Assembly (NCBI RefSeq): GCF_013753875.1
Contig: NZ_SMDS01000016.1
Span: forward strand, 248,001 to 312,000
Length of the DNA stretch: 64,000 bases
Direction of reading: 5' to 3'
Source of the DNA: Candidatus Pantoea persica
GTDB lineage: Bacteria > Pseudomonadota > Gammaproteobacteria > Enterobacterales > Enterobacteriaceae
Shown in pieces: positions 32,135 to 42,781 of this stretch (position 1 is the stretch's first letter; each line of letters opens with the position of its first letter). The translations under genes and the position numbers were made by a program. The notes beneath the pieces are model-generated. The model worked only from the letters and a program-made list of their open reading frames with translations. It made no database searches and was not told the origin of the DNA.

Positions 32135-32867
32135 TTATCCCAGGATCTGATAGTGGCGCGCCTGGCTGAGGATGACTTTCGCCACCACCTGCATGCTGTC
32201 GATATCCTCCCGGTTAAGATACCAGGTTTCATAGCGTTTATTGTCTGATATGACAGCGATTTTTTATGCTGCAGCTGTGCAGGCGCTTGAGGTAGAGCTG
32301 GTTATCCAGCGTAAAGATATAGATGCCGTCGCCGTCGAACATATTCACGCTGATGTTGACGAACAGCTGATCGCGCGGCGCAAAGATTTCGGTCATCGAG
32401 TCGCTGTTGATGGCGATCAGGCGGATGTTCTCCGCCGGGCGGCCGTTTAACAGCACGCGCGCCTCATCTATCCCATACTCAATGGCGTGGATGGTCTCGA
32501 CGAATTCGTCGCGCGCGGCGAGGCTGTAGGCGGACTTCTGGCCAATATCGAGGCTTTCGATACGGAATACGTTATGCCGGACGCTGACGCCTTCGATGGT
32601 CAGCGACGCGGTGGACTTCTCCATTCCATACTGCAGCCATTCAACCCGTACGCCCAGCAAACGACTCAGCGCCAGCAGATTGTTGTCATCGGGAATCGAC
32701 TGTGCGTTAAACTACTTCCATACCCCCGGCGTCGATATCTTGCACCCCTGTAGTTGTAGCGCCTTGGCAACCTGTTTGTTTCGTCCATGTCCGATAATTC
32801 CCGCACTTTCGCAAGCGGCAATCAGCCTAGCAGTAAAAGCTTGTTTCGTAATCTCTTTTTTAACCAT
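32135..32867 (-). pseudogene. CI-like phage repressor (S24/LexA type), broken
   Basis: From ATG 32867 (MVKKEITKQAFTARLIAACE) an N-terminal helix-turn-helix is readable ('GRNKQVAKALQLQGCKISTP', 'ALSRLLGVRVEWLQYG'), with TAG replacing the Trp of the usual SKWFNG motif. The C-terminal part keeps 'RLIAINSDSMTEIFAPRDQL', the S24 Ser motif (SDSM). A shift near 32,275 moves the end ('NKRYETWYLNREDI', 'VILSQARHYQILG') into another frame, stopping at TAA 32135-32137. It would have kept the prophage silent. Confidence 0.75.
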
Positions 32868-33145
32868 TAGTTAATAATCTGCCATAGAGGGGATACTGAA
32901 TGTTATTTTCATTATTGCTACCAGCTCATTTTATATTACCGTCCGTTTGCTACCCAATTGCTTTTGTAAAGCAGCGCTAATCATCATTATCCCCTTCACC
33001 ACCCAGGCAGCCAGCGCGGCTTTCAGGAATGCTCCGTAGCAAAATGCGCACCTGTTTTGCGGTAAAAAAATGGCGGCCAGGCGCATCGACAGCGGCCGGT
33101 TAAACCTCCACATTCAACTGGATCGAAAAAACGGCCTGAAAAAAA
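32868..33145. other. Region between the prophage repressor and the proA terminator
   Basis: About 280 bases in which no gene was recognised. One prophage boundary should be here, but I found no copy of a thrW segment and no integrase. Confidence 0.4.
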
Positions 33146-33148
33146 AGG

Positions 33149-33176
33149 GTGCTCGACAGGGGTACCCTTTTTGTTA
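33149..33176 (-). terminator. Rho-independent terminator of proBA
   Basis: AAAGGGT and ACCCTTT form the arms of a hairpin around a loop containing GCTCGACAGG. On the minus strand it is followed by a T run. It begins about 15 bases beyond the proA stop. Confidence 0.7.
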
Positions 33177-33189
33177 AATAAATTCGCGA

Positions 33190-34421
33190 TCAGGGCCGCA
33201 GCGTATCGTCGCCCCAGGCGACCCACTTGTAGGTGGTCAGCGCCTCCAGCCCCATCAGGCCGCGGGCATGCAGGTTCTGGGTGCTGACCGCCACTTCCGC
33301 GCCGAGGCCGAACTGGCCACCGTCGGTAAAGCACGTGCTGGCGTTAACGTAAACCGCCGAGGAGTCCACCTGTTTGACAACGCGGCTGGCGTTCTGCGTG
33401 CTGCGCGTCAGGATAGCGTCGGGGTGCTGCGTGCCGTGCGCGCGGATGTGGTCAATGGCCGCATCCATGTCATCCACCAGCTTCACGTTGAGGTCCAGCG
33501 ACAGCCACTCGTCGTCATAGTCACCCGTTTTTACCGGCGTGACGCTGGCGGATCCCGCGCGTAACAGGTCTATACATTCTCATCGGCGTGCAGTGTAATC
33601 TGCTCCTGCGCTATCCGCGCCGTGAAGGCCGGAATGAACTGCTGCGCGATACCGCGGTGGATCAGCAGCGTTTCCAACGAGTTGCAGGCTCTGGGACGCT
33701 GCTTCTTAGCATTGACGATCACCTCTAGCGCCGGCGCGATCGCCATGGTCTCATCAAGATAGATATGGCAGACGCCGATGCCGCCGGTGATCACCGGAAT
33801 GGTCGAATTCTCGCGGCACAGCTTGTGCAGCCCCGTGGGATCAGCACATCGACATGGCGATCCAGCTTCAGCCGCTGGTTCACCAGCTTGTGGTCCGGGT
33901 TCTCGCTCGGCACCGCCGCCGTCGGCAGGCCATAGTCGCGCAGCGCGTTCTGGATAACACGCAGCGTGGCCGCATTGGTGCGCCACGTCTCTTTGCCGCC
34001 GCGCAGGATCGCCGCATTGCCGGTTTTCAGGCAGAGGATAGCGACATCCACCGTGACGTTGGGGCGCGCCTCGTAAATCACGCCGACGACGCCAAGGGGC
34101 ACACGACTGCGTTCGATGCGCAGCCCGCTGTCGATCTGGCCGACGTCGATCAGCTGGCCGACCGGGTCGGCGAGCTGGCAAACCTTGCGCACGTCGTCGG
34201 CGATGGCGCTGCGGGTTAAGCGCCAGGCGGTCGAGCAGCGCGGCGCTCATGTTGCCAGCGCGCGCGTCGGCCAGATCCTTCTTGTTGGCCGCCAGGATCG
34301 TCGCCTGCTCGGCATCCAGGCGATCGGCGATGGCGAGCTGCACCTGATTTTTCTCCGCCGTGGAGAGGTCGGCCAGTTTATATGCGGCGGCGCGCGCTGA
34401 TTTTCCCATTTATTCTAACGT
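33190..34421 (-). pseudogene. proA: ProA, gamma-glutamyl phosphate reductase, broken
   Basis: The expected start ATG-TTA-GAA-CAA-ATG reads ACG-TTA-GAA-TAA-ATG at 34421: the initiator and codon 4 are both mutated, though ATG 34409 (MGKSARAAAYKLADLS) could start. Later blocks '[20 protein letters not shown]', '[15 protein letters not shown]', 'QRPRACNSLETLLIH' (active-site Cys) and '[20 protein letters not shown]' appear in different frames, with shifts near 34,215, 33,840 and 33,570. ProA reduces gamma-glutamyl phosphate to the semialdehyde in proline synthesis. Confidence 0.92.
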
Positions 34422-34432
34422 CTTGACCGCTC

Positions 34433-35244
34433 TTAACTGACGATCATGTCGTCGCGATGCACTGCCACTGGACCGTAGTCATAGCCGAGGATTTCCCCGA
34501 TCTGCTGGATGTGATGGCCGGCGATGATACGCAGCGCATCGCTGTTGTAGCGTGAGACGCCGTGCGCGATGTCGCGACCCTGCAGGCTGCGAATGCGGAT
34601 CACCTCGCCGCGCGAAAAGTTGCCGCGCACCTCACGAATGCCCTTCGGCAGCAGCGAGCTGCCGCGTTCGAGCACGGCCGCCAGCGCGCCGAAGATCCAG
34701 CGCTTGCGGTTCTCCAGGGGAGTCTGTATGGCGTGAAAGCGCGTGCCGACCGGCTGGCCGACAATCACATCGGCAATGACGCCGGATCGACTGCCAGCGG
34801 CGATGATGGTGTCGATGCCGGTGCGGCAGGCGACGTCGGCCGCCTGCAGCTTGGTGGACATGCCGCCAGTGCCCAGCCCGGAGACGCTGTCGCGCGCGTT
34901 GAGGAAGCGTTCGCGATCCTCCATATCGGCGCGGGTCAGCAGCATCTGGCCGATATGGATGCCATAGATGGAGAAAAGCTGCTCCCACAGCTGAATCAAA
35001 CGGTTCTGCCCCAACACAGCCAGCAGCTGCTTTGAGGCGATGGTAGGGGCAGTTCCGGGTAGCTCAGGTGCTCGCGTCCGGCCGCCATCGCGCCGGAGGT
35101 GACGATCACGATGCGACGGCCCGCGGCGTGCTACTGCGCGCACTGGCGAACCAGCTCCACCATATGCGCCCGATTCAACCGGCGCGAACCGCCTGTAAGG
35201 ATGCTGGTACCCAATTTGACTACCAGGGTCTGACTGCCACTCAT
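34433..35244 (-). pseudogene. proB: ProB, glutamate 5-kinase, deleted and broken
   Basis: The start 35244 gives '[20 protein letters not shown]'. An in-frame TAG follows 'ELVRQCAQ', a base is lost near 'SYPELP', and about 86 residues, including substrate and nucleotide-site residues, are missing in frame: 'FLNARD' joins directly to '[20 protein letters not shown]'. A second gap removes about 13 residues before '[13 protein letters not shown]'. The PUA domain ('[16 protein letters not shown]') remains. It starts the proline pathway and lies directly upstream of proA. Confidence 0.92.
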
Positions 35245-35408
35245 GTTTTCCTGCCGTTTAGATAAAAAAGGGGAAAAGCGCGAAAATCGCCGGGCACTTT
35301 GCTAGACCAAAAGTTCGTGATTAACAAGAAAACCCCCAAATTGTTATAAAAGTTTCATGGCAAACCGGTAAAATGTCTCGGGTTCAATAAACCTTTTTTT
35401 GAGCATAA

Positions 35409-36068
35409 GGCGTAGCCACCTACAGCAACAACAACTTCTTTTGTCTGGTTGACGGCCTGCACTTCGCGCTGCAGTACCAAGGTCGCAACGACGCCAACGG
35501 CGGCAACTCGCGTACCGACATCAATCGCCAGAACGGCGATGGCTACGGCGCCTCGCTCGGCTACACCTTCGCTGACACCGGCATCAGCGTGATGTCCGCT
35601 ATCACCTCTTCCGACCGCACCATTCAACAGGAAGCGCACGCTTACGGTCGGGGCGAGCGCGCCGACTCGTGGGGCGCGGGTCTGAAGTATGACACCAACA
35701 GCGTTTACCTGGCAGCCATCTACAACGAAACCCGCAACATGACCCCGTTCAGCGGCACCGACCGCGCAACGGGCCTGGCGGCAGCGGGCGCGGCGAACAA
35801 AGCACAGAACATCGAGCTGGTGGAGCAGTATCAGTTTGATTTCGGCCTGCGTCCGTCTCTGGGCTACGTGCAGACCAAAGGCAAAGATATCGAAAACGGT
35901 ATCGGCGATGCGGATCTGGTGAAATATATCGACGTCGGCGCCACCTACTACTTCAACAAAAACATGTCTGCGTTCGTGGATTACAAAATCAACCAGCTGG
36001 ACGACGGCAACCGTCTGAGCCTGAACAACGACGACGTGGTCGCGCTGGGTATGACCTACCAGTTCTAA
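35409..36068 (+). pseudogene. phoE: PhoE/OmpC-type outer-membrane porin, 3' part
   Basis: The open frame encodes the last 11-12 beta strands: '[20 protein letters not shown]', '[20 protein letters not shown]', '[20 protein letters not shown]', '[15 protein letters not shown]', and ends with the porin terminus 'VALGMTYQF'. The promoter-proximal DNA (35270-35400) is joined directly to a codon equivalent to about residue 160, so signal peptide and first strands are gone. Position beside proB and opposite to it is that of E. coli phoE. Confidence 0.85.
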
Positions 36069-36263
36069 GAATCTGACGCCGCCGCGCGTAACCGCCATCC
36101 TGATTGCTGTGCGGCGACGCGCTACGGAATCAGTGCTTTACCCTCAAATGTGTCTGTACACCAGGGCCACCTCCTCAGCAGCCCTTCTTTTTTTCTGCAT
36201 GGCGGTGGCCGGGGACGCTTTGCCCTGCCTGCGCATTAACTCAGAGCGATTTGCCCGCAGCGG

Positions 36264-39200
36264 TCAGAAGGTCCAGCGCACGCCGGCGTTATAGCGCCAG
36301 CCTTTCGCGCCGTTGCCGTCGATCACCTTGCGGTAGTCCGCCTCGGCGTAGAGCGACACGTCGTTGCGGAAGCGGGCGATGCCGCCGACGCCGACGTCCC
36401 ACATCTGACCGAAGCGGCCGCTGTTGAAGTCCTCGCGAATATCGCTCTGCGCCGACCCGATGCTGACCTTCGAGCCGCCGCCCCAGCCGTGGATATAGTT
36501 GGCGCGTAGACAGGAGTATATTCGCGCTGCGCGTCATCCTGCCAGGTGCGATCCAGCCGCGTGCCGAGGCGGCCGATGGTCTAGTCGCTATCGTTAAACG
36601 ACACGGTGGTGCGATCCCGGTCAGTGCGGTCGTCGAGCTTCAGGCGCAGCCAGCTCAGCTGCGCCTGCGGTTCCAGACGCACGCCGTTGGCGAAAACCAG
36701 CGGATAACCCGACTCCAGCGAGGCGTTCCAGCTGTCGCCGCGGTGCCAGCCCCAGCTCAGCGATCCGTAGAGGTAGAAGCCGCCGTCGTGCTGCCAGGTG
36801 CCGTAGAGCGAGACGCTGCCGCTGCCGAAGGTGGTCGAGCTGTAGCCGTCCGCCGTATGCGGCCGGATGCGCGTGTTGCCGCGCGTGTAGGCCACGCCAC
36901 CGCGCAGCGTGTCGCGGGCGCCGTCCAGCTGCAGCAGGTTGCCGCCGAGCTGCACCGCGCTGTAGTCGATATCCGCATCAAAGCCGTAGTCGCTAAAATG
37001 GCGGTTGCTGCGATAGGCACCGCATCCGCCCCCCTCTGGTCCAGATGCTGCTGCGGAACAGCTGGTCGCCCTGAACATCGAGCGTGGCGTTCTCCCCGAC
37101 GCGCGCCCCGGCGATGCCGCCCTCCACGTGTACCGTGCCGTTATAGGGTTGATAGATGCCTGCCCCTTCGCTGACGTTGATGCCGATGCCCGAGGTGACG
37201 TCGATCCAGACGTTGTTGATCAGGCGTCCGCCGTTCAACAGCCACACGCCGGTATTGTTTTCGCTGGACAGCAGGATGGTGCCGTTGTTCATCACCGTCG
37301 CGCCGTCGCTTGCCTGCAGCGCGGTGACGTTTTTGACGCTGCCGATGATGTTGCCGTTGCTGAACACCGCACTGTCGCCGTTTTCGCTGATGGCGCCGAT
37401 GCTGTTTTCCCCGTTCAGGCACACGTTGCCCAGATAGCCTTAGGCACCGCTGGAGGCGCGCAGCGCCACCTATCCTTCGCCGTTTAGGAAGTAGATTTCA
37501 TGTCGTACAGGGTGGCGCTGCCGGACATTTTCACCCCGGTAGTGTTGGCGCCACTGAGGGTGATCTCCCCTAACCGCTGCAGCGAGAGGATTGCGCCGTC
37601 GCCCAGCTGGTAGAGCGTTGACCCCTCGGTGGAAACATCCTGATTGCTGCCGTACGCATAGATGATGCCGCCGCCCGCCACCACCCGGTAAGCGGTCTGG
37701 TTGGGGTCGTGAAACACCACCCTGCTCTGTTGGCCGAGCACCAGCGTGCCGCCGTAAAGCGCCTCGCCCGCCAGCGCGCTGCCGCCATAAAGGTTGATGA
37801 CGCCGTTCTGCTCGATGCGCGCAGCGTCGCCCGTCGCGTAGAAGCCGGTGGTGGGAAAAAAGCCGTCCGCGCTGCCTGCCGTCACGTTCAGCGTGCCGCT
37901 GCTGGTGATGGTGATGGTGCTGCTTCCAGGGTCGGCAAAGGCGTAGCCCGCCGCAAAGAGCGCGACCGCGCTGTCGCTGACGCTGATGGTGCCGCTGCTG
38001 GACGCCTAGCCGCCGACCAGCGCCTAGATGCCGTAGCTCTGTTCGCCGCGCAGGCTGATGTCGCCAGTATTGGTCAGCGCGCCGCCATACTGGGCGATCA
38101 GGCCGACCTGCAGGCCGCTCTCTGACCGCTGATCACCGCGTGGTTGACCAGCGTCGAGGCGAAGGGGTGATCGAAGCTGCTGGTGATGTAGCGCTTCAGG
38201 TTGTAATAGTTGCCGTCTACCGCCGCCGCCGTCGCGCCGCCCACGTTGAGGTTCAGCTGCGTCGCCGCGTCGATGGTGCTCTGCGCACCGCCCTCGATTC
38301 GCAGGCCGGTAGAGGTGTTGCCGATGTTGAAGGTCGCACCATGGGTGTTGACTACCGAGCCTTCCCCGACAGCTTCAATACCGGTCGAGAAGGCCGCGTC
38401 CGGCGCGATGGTCAGCCCGGCACCGCCGAAGTCCGCGCCGTCCTGATAGCGGAAAATCGTGGCGTACCAGTCGTCAGGGCCGGTGGCGTAGTTGCCCGCC
38501 TGCGGTAGATTAATCTTCGCGTTCGGGCCGATCGCGAGCAGGCCCATCTGATACTCGCCGCTGCCGCCCATCTGTGGCACCGCCTCGGCGGTGATATCCA
38601 CCGTGGCATAGCCTTCGGCGCGAATGCCGATGGGGCCGCTCAGCGTGGCGGCGGCCTCGCCGCTGCCCTACCCGTTGCCCCACACCGCGGTGTTGAAGCT
38701 GCCGTTCAGGGTATCGGCGCGGCCGGACACGTTGATCGCCCCGCTGGAGAAGGCGCTGGCGCGGTTGCCGTCGCGGGCGATGACCTTAATGCCGGTGCCG
38801 CCGTTCAGGTTGATGGTGCAGTTGTTGCCCAGCAGGCCGACGTTTTCCGCCGGGCGAAACTACGCCCGACCGTTCATGTCGATGGTGCCGTTGTTAAGCG
38901 CTACCGCCTCCGGGCCATCCACGACGCGCATGCCGACGGCGTTCTGCACCTTGCTGCCGAGCACGATGCGCCCGTCGTTAATCATGGTGGAGTTGTAGAG
39001 CTGGGAAATCGCGTTGATGCCGCCGCGCTAGTTGATCGCCACCTCCTCGGCGGCATCGCTTTTCGCTTTCTGCGGCGCGCGGCCAAGGTAGATAACGCCG
39101 ACCGCGCCGTTGATAAAGCTGGCGCCGCTGGTGCCGAGCGCGACGCCGGCGATGCTCTGGTCGCCGCTGGCGTCGACCACGCCGACGTTGATAGCGCCGT

Positions 39201-40219
39201 TATTGATCCCCCTGTGCGTCGTTGAGCTGCAGCGCGCTGCCCCCTTGCGTGGTGGCCTTGTTCAGCACGCCGTTGTTGATGAAGCGGCTACCGCCAGTGG
39301 CCAGCACCATGCTGCCGCTGAAGCCCAGCGTCGCTGGATCCACGCCGCTGCCGTCGGCATAATTAAAGAAGCCGCCGTTGATCACGCCGCTGGCGCCCGC
39401 CAGCCGCAGCGCGCTATTTTAATGGACCGCCGACCCGATGGCCGCCAGCTTGCCGTCGATGGTGGCCTTCGCGCCGTTAGTGGCGCGCACCGCGCCACCG
39501 TCCGAGTCGACCACCTCCAGCGTGGCGACGCTAAACGGGCCGCTGTAGCGGGCAACGTTATCCACCCAGGAGGCGAGGTTATAGGTGTATTCGGTATAGG
39601 CACCGGTAAAGGCGATGCGGTTGGCGGACTGCCAGTTCATTGCGCCGCTGCCGCTTGCGGTAAACAGCTGGCTCTGCTTCGCCGCCATGCTCCAGCCGTT
39701 GGTGGCGGCGCTGGTGGCCGCGCCGTCGACGCCGATATCGACGTTGATGGTGCCGTTGCTCACCTGTGCGACGCGGGTGTTGATATATTGCTACCCGTTG
39801 ACGTTGTAATAGTTGGGCAGAACGCTGGCCGGCGTCACCGAGTCGAGCATGCTGATGCTGGCGGAGTTATAGACCGCCACGCTCCGCGTGGCGCCGCTGA
39901 CGTCCGGCACGTCAATCAGCAAATCCTGCGCGCCGAAGCTCAGGCGATCCGCGCCGATGACATTATCGTCCGAGATAATGCGTCCGCTTCCCAGCAATTC
40001 ACCGATGGTAATAACACCGCCGCCATCTTCTCCCGGCAAAAAGCGCTGAGTACCGCTCAGCTTTTGCGTCGAGCCATTACAGACGCAGAATACGCCCGCT
40101 TTATTGTCGTTTAATAAAGGCGAAAAGGGTTTTAACGTGGCGGCATGGGTAAAGGCAACGGGAATAAATAGACCGGGCGCAGCGGCCAGGCTTATTAATA
40201 TGGGATTTAATTTAAACAC
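36264..40219 (-). pseudogene. Autotransporter adhesin (pertactin-like) with beta-barrel domain, dead
   Basis: From ATG 40219 a signal peptide (MFKLNPILISLAAAPGLFIP, cleavage after THA) leads into a long passenger of Asn/Gly-rich repeats ('INNGAINVGVVDASG', 'MINDGRIVLGSKVQNAVG', 'VMNNGTILLSSENNTGVWLL'), typical of a beta helix. The barrel follows ('SNRHFSDYGFDADIDYSAVQ', 'SLYGTWQHDGGFYLYGSLSW') and ends 'RYNAGVRWTF' at TGA 36264-36266. About ten in-frame stop codons, mostly TAG, and at least six frameshifts occur. Intact length would be roughly 1,300 residues. Such proteins serve adhesion or aggregation. Confidence 0.85.
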
Positions 40220-40719
40220 AACGTTTTCCTCCAGAGAGACAGCGCAGGACCATCCGGACTTGTAGGGTGTCCAGGTTGGCGTTCTTTTTGGGGAGATGGC
40301 AAACGAAGAGAAGCCTCGACAAAGGCGGTCGCGCTGGCGCTTATCACACCATTTCGTCAGGAAAACGTCTATAAAGCGAAAGTGAGGTGCGCCGCAATAA
40401 AATAAGAATCGGAATTTTACCGGATTAACCTATGATTAAGTTGGATCGATTATTTCGCCTGAGCCCGTTGATTGCAAAGGTTTCTAAAGAATATTTAGCT
40501 AATAAGTATAATAAAATAAGCAGAGAAAATATTTTCGGCAGGCGGATAACAAGGCAGACGAAAAAAACGTAGCGAAACGCCGCGATAGCAAATTATCACT
40601 CAGATAACGCGCGGCGGAAAAAGACAAGCGCAGCGAATGAACAGCATAAATAAAAGAAGGGGCAGAACAGGCATAGCCGCCACATTCTGGCTATGCCTGT
40701 CGTTCAGCCTTCAGCAGCC
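40220..40719. other. AT-rich region between the autotransporter and crl
   Basis: This 500-base stretch is clearly richer in A and T than its surroundings (especially 40,400-40,620) and encodes nothing recognised. It probably holds the autotransporter promoter; the composition suggests that the autotransporter locus was acquired between phoE and crl, which are neighbours in E. coli. Confidence 0.45.
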
Positions 40720-41121
40720 TCAGGCGCTGAATTTCACCGGCTGCTCGTCGAAGCCGCTGGCGGGCATCAGCCCCAGATTCAGCTCCTGCAGGATCGCCTT
40801 CAGGCGGGTGTGGAAGTTGCGCAGCGTCTTTTCCACCTTTTGATTATTCTCTTTCCCCTTGATAGTCGCGACTGACCAGTCGCCATCTTTATCGAACAGG
40901 CCGATATGGTAGACGTAGGTAAAATGGTCTTCCTGCGCTTCCAGCTCCATCCACCAGCCCCAGAATTCACGACTCTCCGGCGCGAGTTTAACATTGACGC
41001 AAGCAGCCAGGCAGTCGAAAAAGAACCGCGTTTCCTCACATTTTCCTTCGCGAATATACGGTCCCAGATCGGTGAAGCGCTTAAGCAGGCGACTACGGGG
41101 ATGACCACTCGGTAACGTCAT
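40720..41121 (-). CDS. crl: Crl, sigma S activator
   Basis: A complete 133-residue protein (same length as E. coli Crl) starting [20 protein letters not shown] with '[20 protein letters not shown]' and '[20 protein letters not shown]'. Crl binds sigma S and promotes its assembly with RNA polymerase, favouring curli and stationary-phase genes. It is undamaged beside two decayed genes. Confidence 0.93.
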   Translation of the reverse strand: MTLPSGHPRSRLLKRFTDLGPYIREGKCEETRFFFDCLAACVNVKLAPESREFWGWWMELEAQEDHFTYVYHIGLFDKDGDWSVATIKGKENNQKVEKTLRNFHTRLKAILQELNLGLMPASGFDEQPVKFSA

Positions 41122-41179
41122 GCTAAATCTCCATAAGTTTGACCGTTAGTATTAAAGCAAACCAGCGTGAATTTGCCAG

Positions 41180-41916
41180 CTACTGTTGTAACCGCTTTGC
41201 CAGCCGGTCGCAAACCTGATTCAGGGCGCGCTCGAAACTGGCCAGCGCTGGTCGGGCAGGAATCTGCAGCAGCTTGCCATCGGCGGAGGAGCTGGCGATC
41301 AGGCACGCATCCTCTTCCGGGCCAAAGGGATCGTCCGGCCAGTAGCCCGCCAGCATCGGCGTCGGGGCGCGGCGGCCCAGCAGCCCCTGCACCTCGAGCG
41401 AGTAGCGGTTCAGCTCGGTACGCAGCGCGCTGTCGCTGGTAAAGGCCATGCCGAGGCGGCTGGCGAGCATATCCATATACATATCGGGGATCGCCTCCTG
41501 GCGCGCCGGGCTGGTAAGCAGGCTGTGCACCATTGGCCCCAGCGTCGCGACCGCGCGCAGGCGCGGCGCTTCCAGATAGCCGAGACGCACCGCGACGTTG
41601 GCGCCGAAGCGGTAGCCGAACGCCGCCACGCGACGGTGATCGATCCAGGGCACGTTCGCCAGATCGCACAGCACCTGCTGATGCAGAAAGCTGGTGTCCT
41701 GGTTAAGGCGCCACTTCACGGGAAAGCCCACCGACGGCATATCCAGTGTCAGCATGGCGATGCCGCGCGGCGCCAGGTCGTCATGAAACTGCTGCTTCCC
41801 TCCAGCGTAGACTCGACGTCTACGGCGGCGTGGTGCTAGCGATGCACCAGCGAGGAAGTTTCGGGATAGTTGTAGCGCGGCTTAAACAGCTCTTTGCTGA
41901 GATTTTTGCTCGACAT
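41180..41916 (-). pseudogene. frsA: FrsA, fermentation/respiration switch esterase, internally deleted
   Basis: The N-terminus ([20 protein letters not shown]) is followed by an in-frame TAG ('LVHR*HHAAV'), then a deletion of about 150 residues, and resumes in another frame at '[20 protein letters not shown]'. The rest is clean: '[20 protein letters not shown]' (nucleophile-elbow region) to '[18 protein letters not shown]'. E. coli FrsA has 414 residues; about 240 remain. Confidence 0.87.
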
Positions 41917-42065
41917 AGGCGGTTCTCCTGGCGGCCCGGAAGAGGCTAAGTGTACTGCACGGCAGGGAGCGGCGCCGCTCATCAGGGCGCGGAGAGAGGC
42001 GCGGCGCGTCTGGTGCGCCGAAAAGCACAACGTCCGTCAGGCCAGGCGTTGTCAGAAGTAGCGAA

Positions 42066-42527
42066 TTAAGCGCCCTTCACGATAGGCGGGATATACATCA
42101 CGCCCATGTCCCACGGCTGCTCAATCCAGGTGTTCTGCGGGATATCCACCACGTAGTCATCCACCAGCGGACGACCGGCCGGCTTGGCGAAAATAGTGAC
42201 GAAGTGCGCTTTGGGATACATTTCGCGGATCGCCTGCGCGGTGCCGCCGGTGTCCACCAAGTCGTCAATTACGATAAAGCCTTCGCCATCGCCTTCCGCG
42301 CGCTTCAGCACTTTCATTTCGCGCTGGTGATCGTGGTCATAGCTGGAGATGCAGACGGTATCGACATAGCGGATGCCCAGCTCGCGCGCCAGCAGCGAGG
42401 CAGGCACTAAGCCGCCGCGGCTGACCGCGATGATGCCTTTCCACTGTTCAACAGGAAGCAGGCGCTGAGCCAGTTTACGGGCATGAATCTGCAGCATGTC
42501 CCAGGTAACGACGTATTTTTCACTCAT
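42066..42527 (-). CDS. gpt: Xanthine-guanine phosphoribosyltransferase
   Basis: A complete 153-residue enzyme starting [20 protein letters not shown]. The PRPP-binding motif '[17 protein letters not shown]' is intact, as are '[20 protein letters not shown]' and the C-terminal 'YIPPIVKGA'. It salvages guanine and xanthine. The start at 42527 matches the family; an in-frame upstream ATG would add 14 unlikely residues. It is divergent from pepD as in E. coli. Confidence 0.95.
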   Translation of the reverse strand: MSEKYVVTWDMLQIHARKLAQRLLPVEQWKGIIAVSRGGLVPASLLARELGIRYVDTVCISSYDHDHQREMKVLKRAEGDGEGFIVIDDLVDTGGTAQAIREMYPKAHFVTIFAKPAGRPLVDDYVVDIPQNTWIEQPWDMGVMYIPPIVKGA

Positions 42528-42781
42528 GAATAGCGATCCTAGCCAACTAATCGGCTTAAAAATGTGCAACGGGAAAAAGGTTGCGCGAGATTATAAGGAT
42601 CCTCTGAGCTAAAAACCAGCATCCAGGCGTCCGGTTGCGGCTTTTTAGCGCGCCTGAGTACGCACCTGCCGATTAAAGAGTGATATTCTCAGCCCCATCA
42701 CGTCAGATCCGCTGACGGCGACCCCTTACTGGAAACTCGCGCACACCGGCCTGGCCGGCGCACTGACACAGGAGACCTGTC

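Noticed and set aside
27900..33000. Integrase or transposase expected near the prophage remnant
   Set aside because: I looked for tyrosine-recombinase and DDE motifs on both strands and saw none; no insertion sequence with terminal repeats was recognised in the window.
39110..40114. Long plus-strand frame opposite the autotransporter
   Set aside because: The minus strand encodes the signal peptide and passenger; the plus-strand frame is an antisense artefact.
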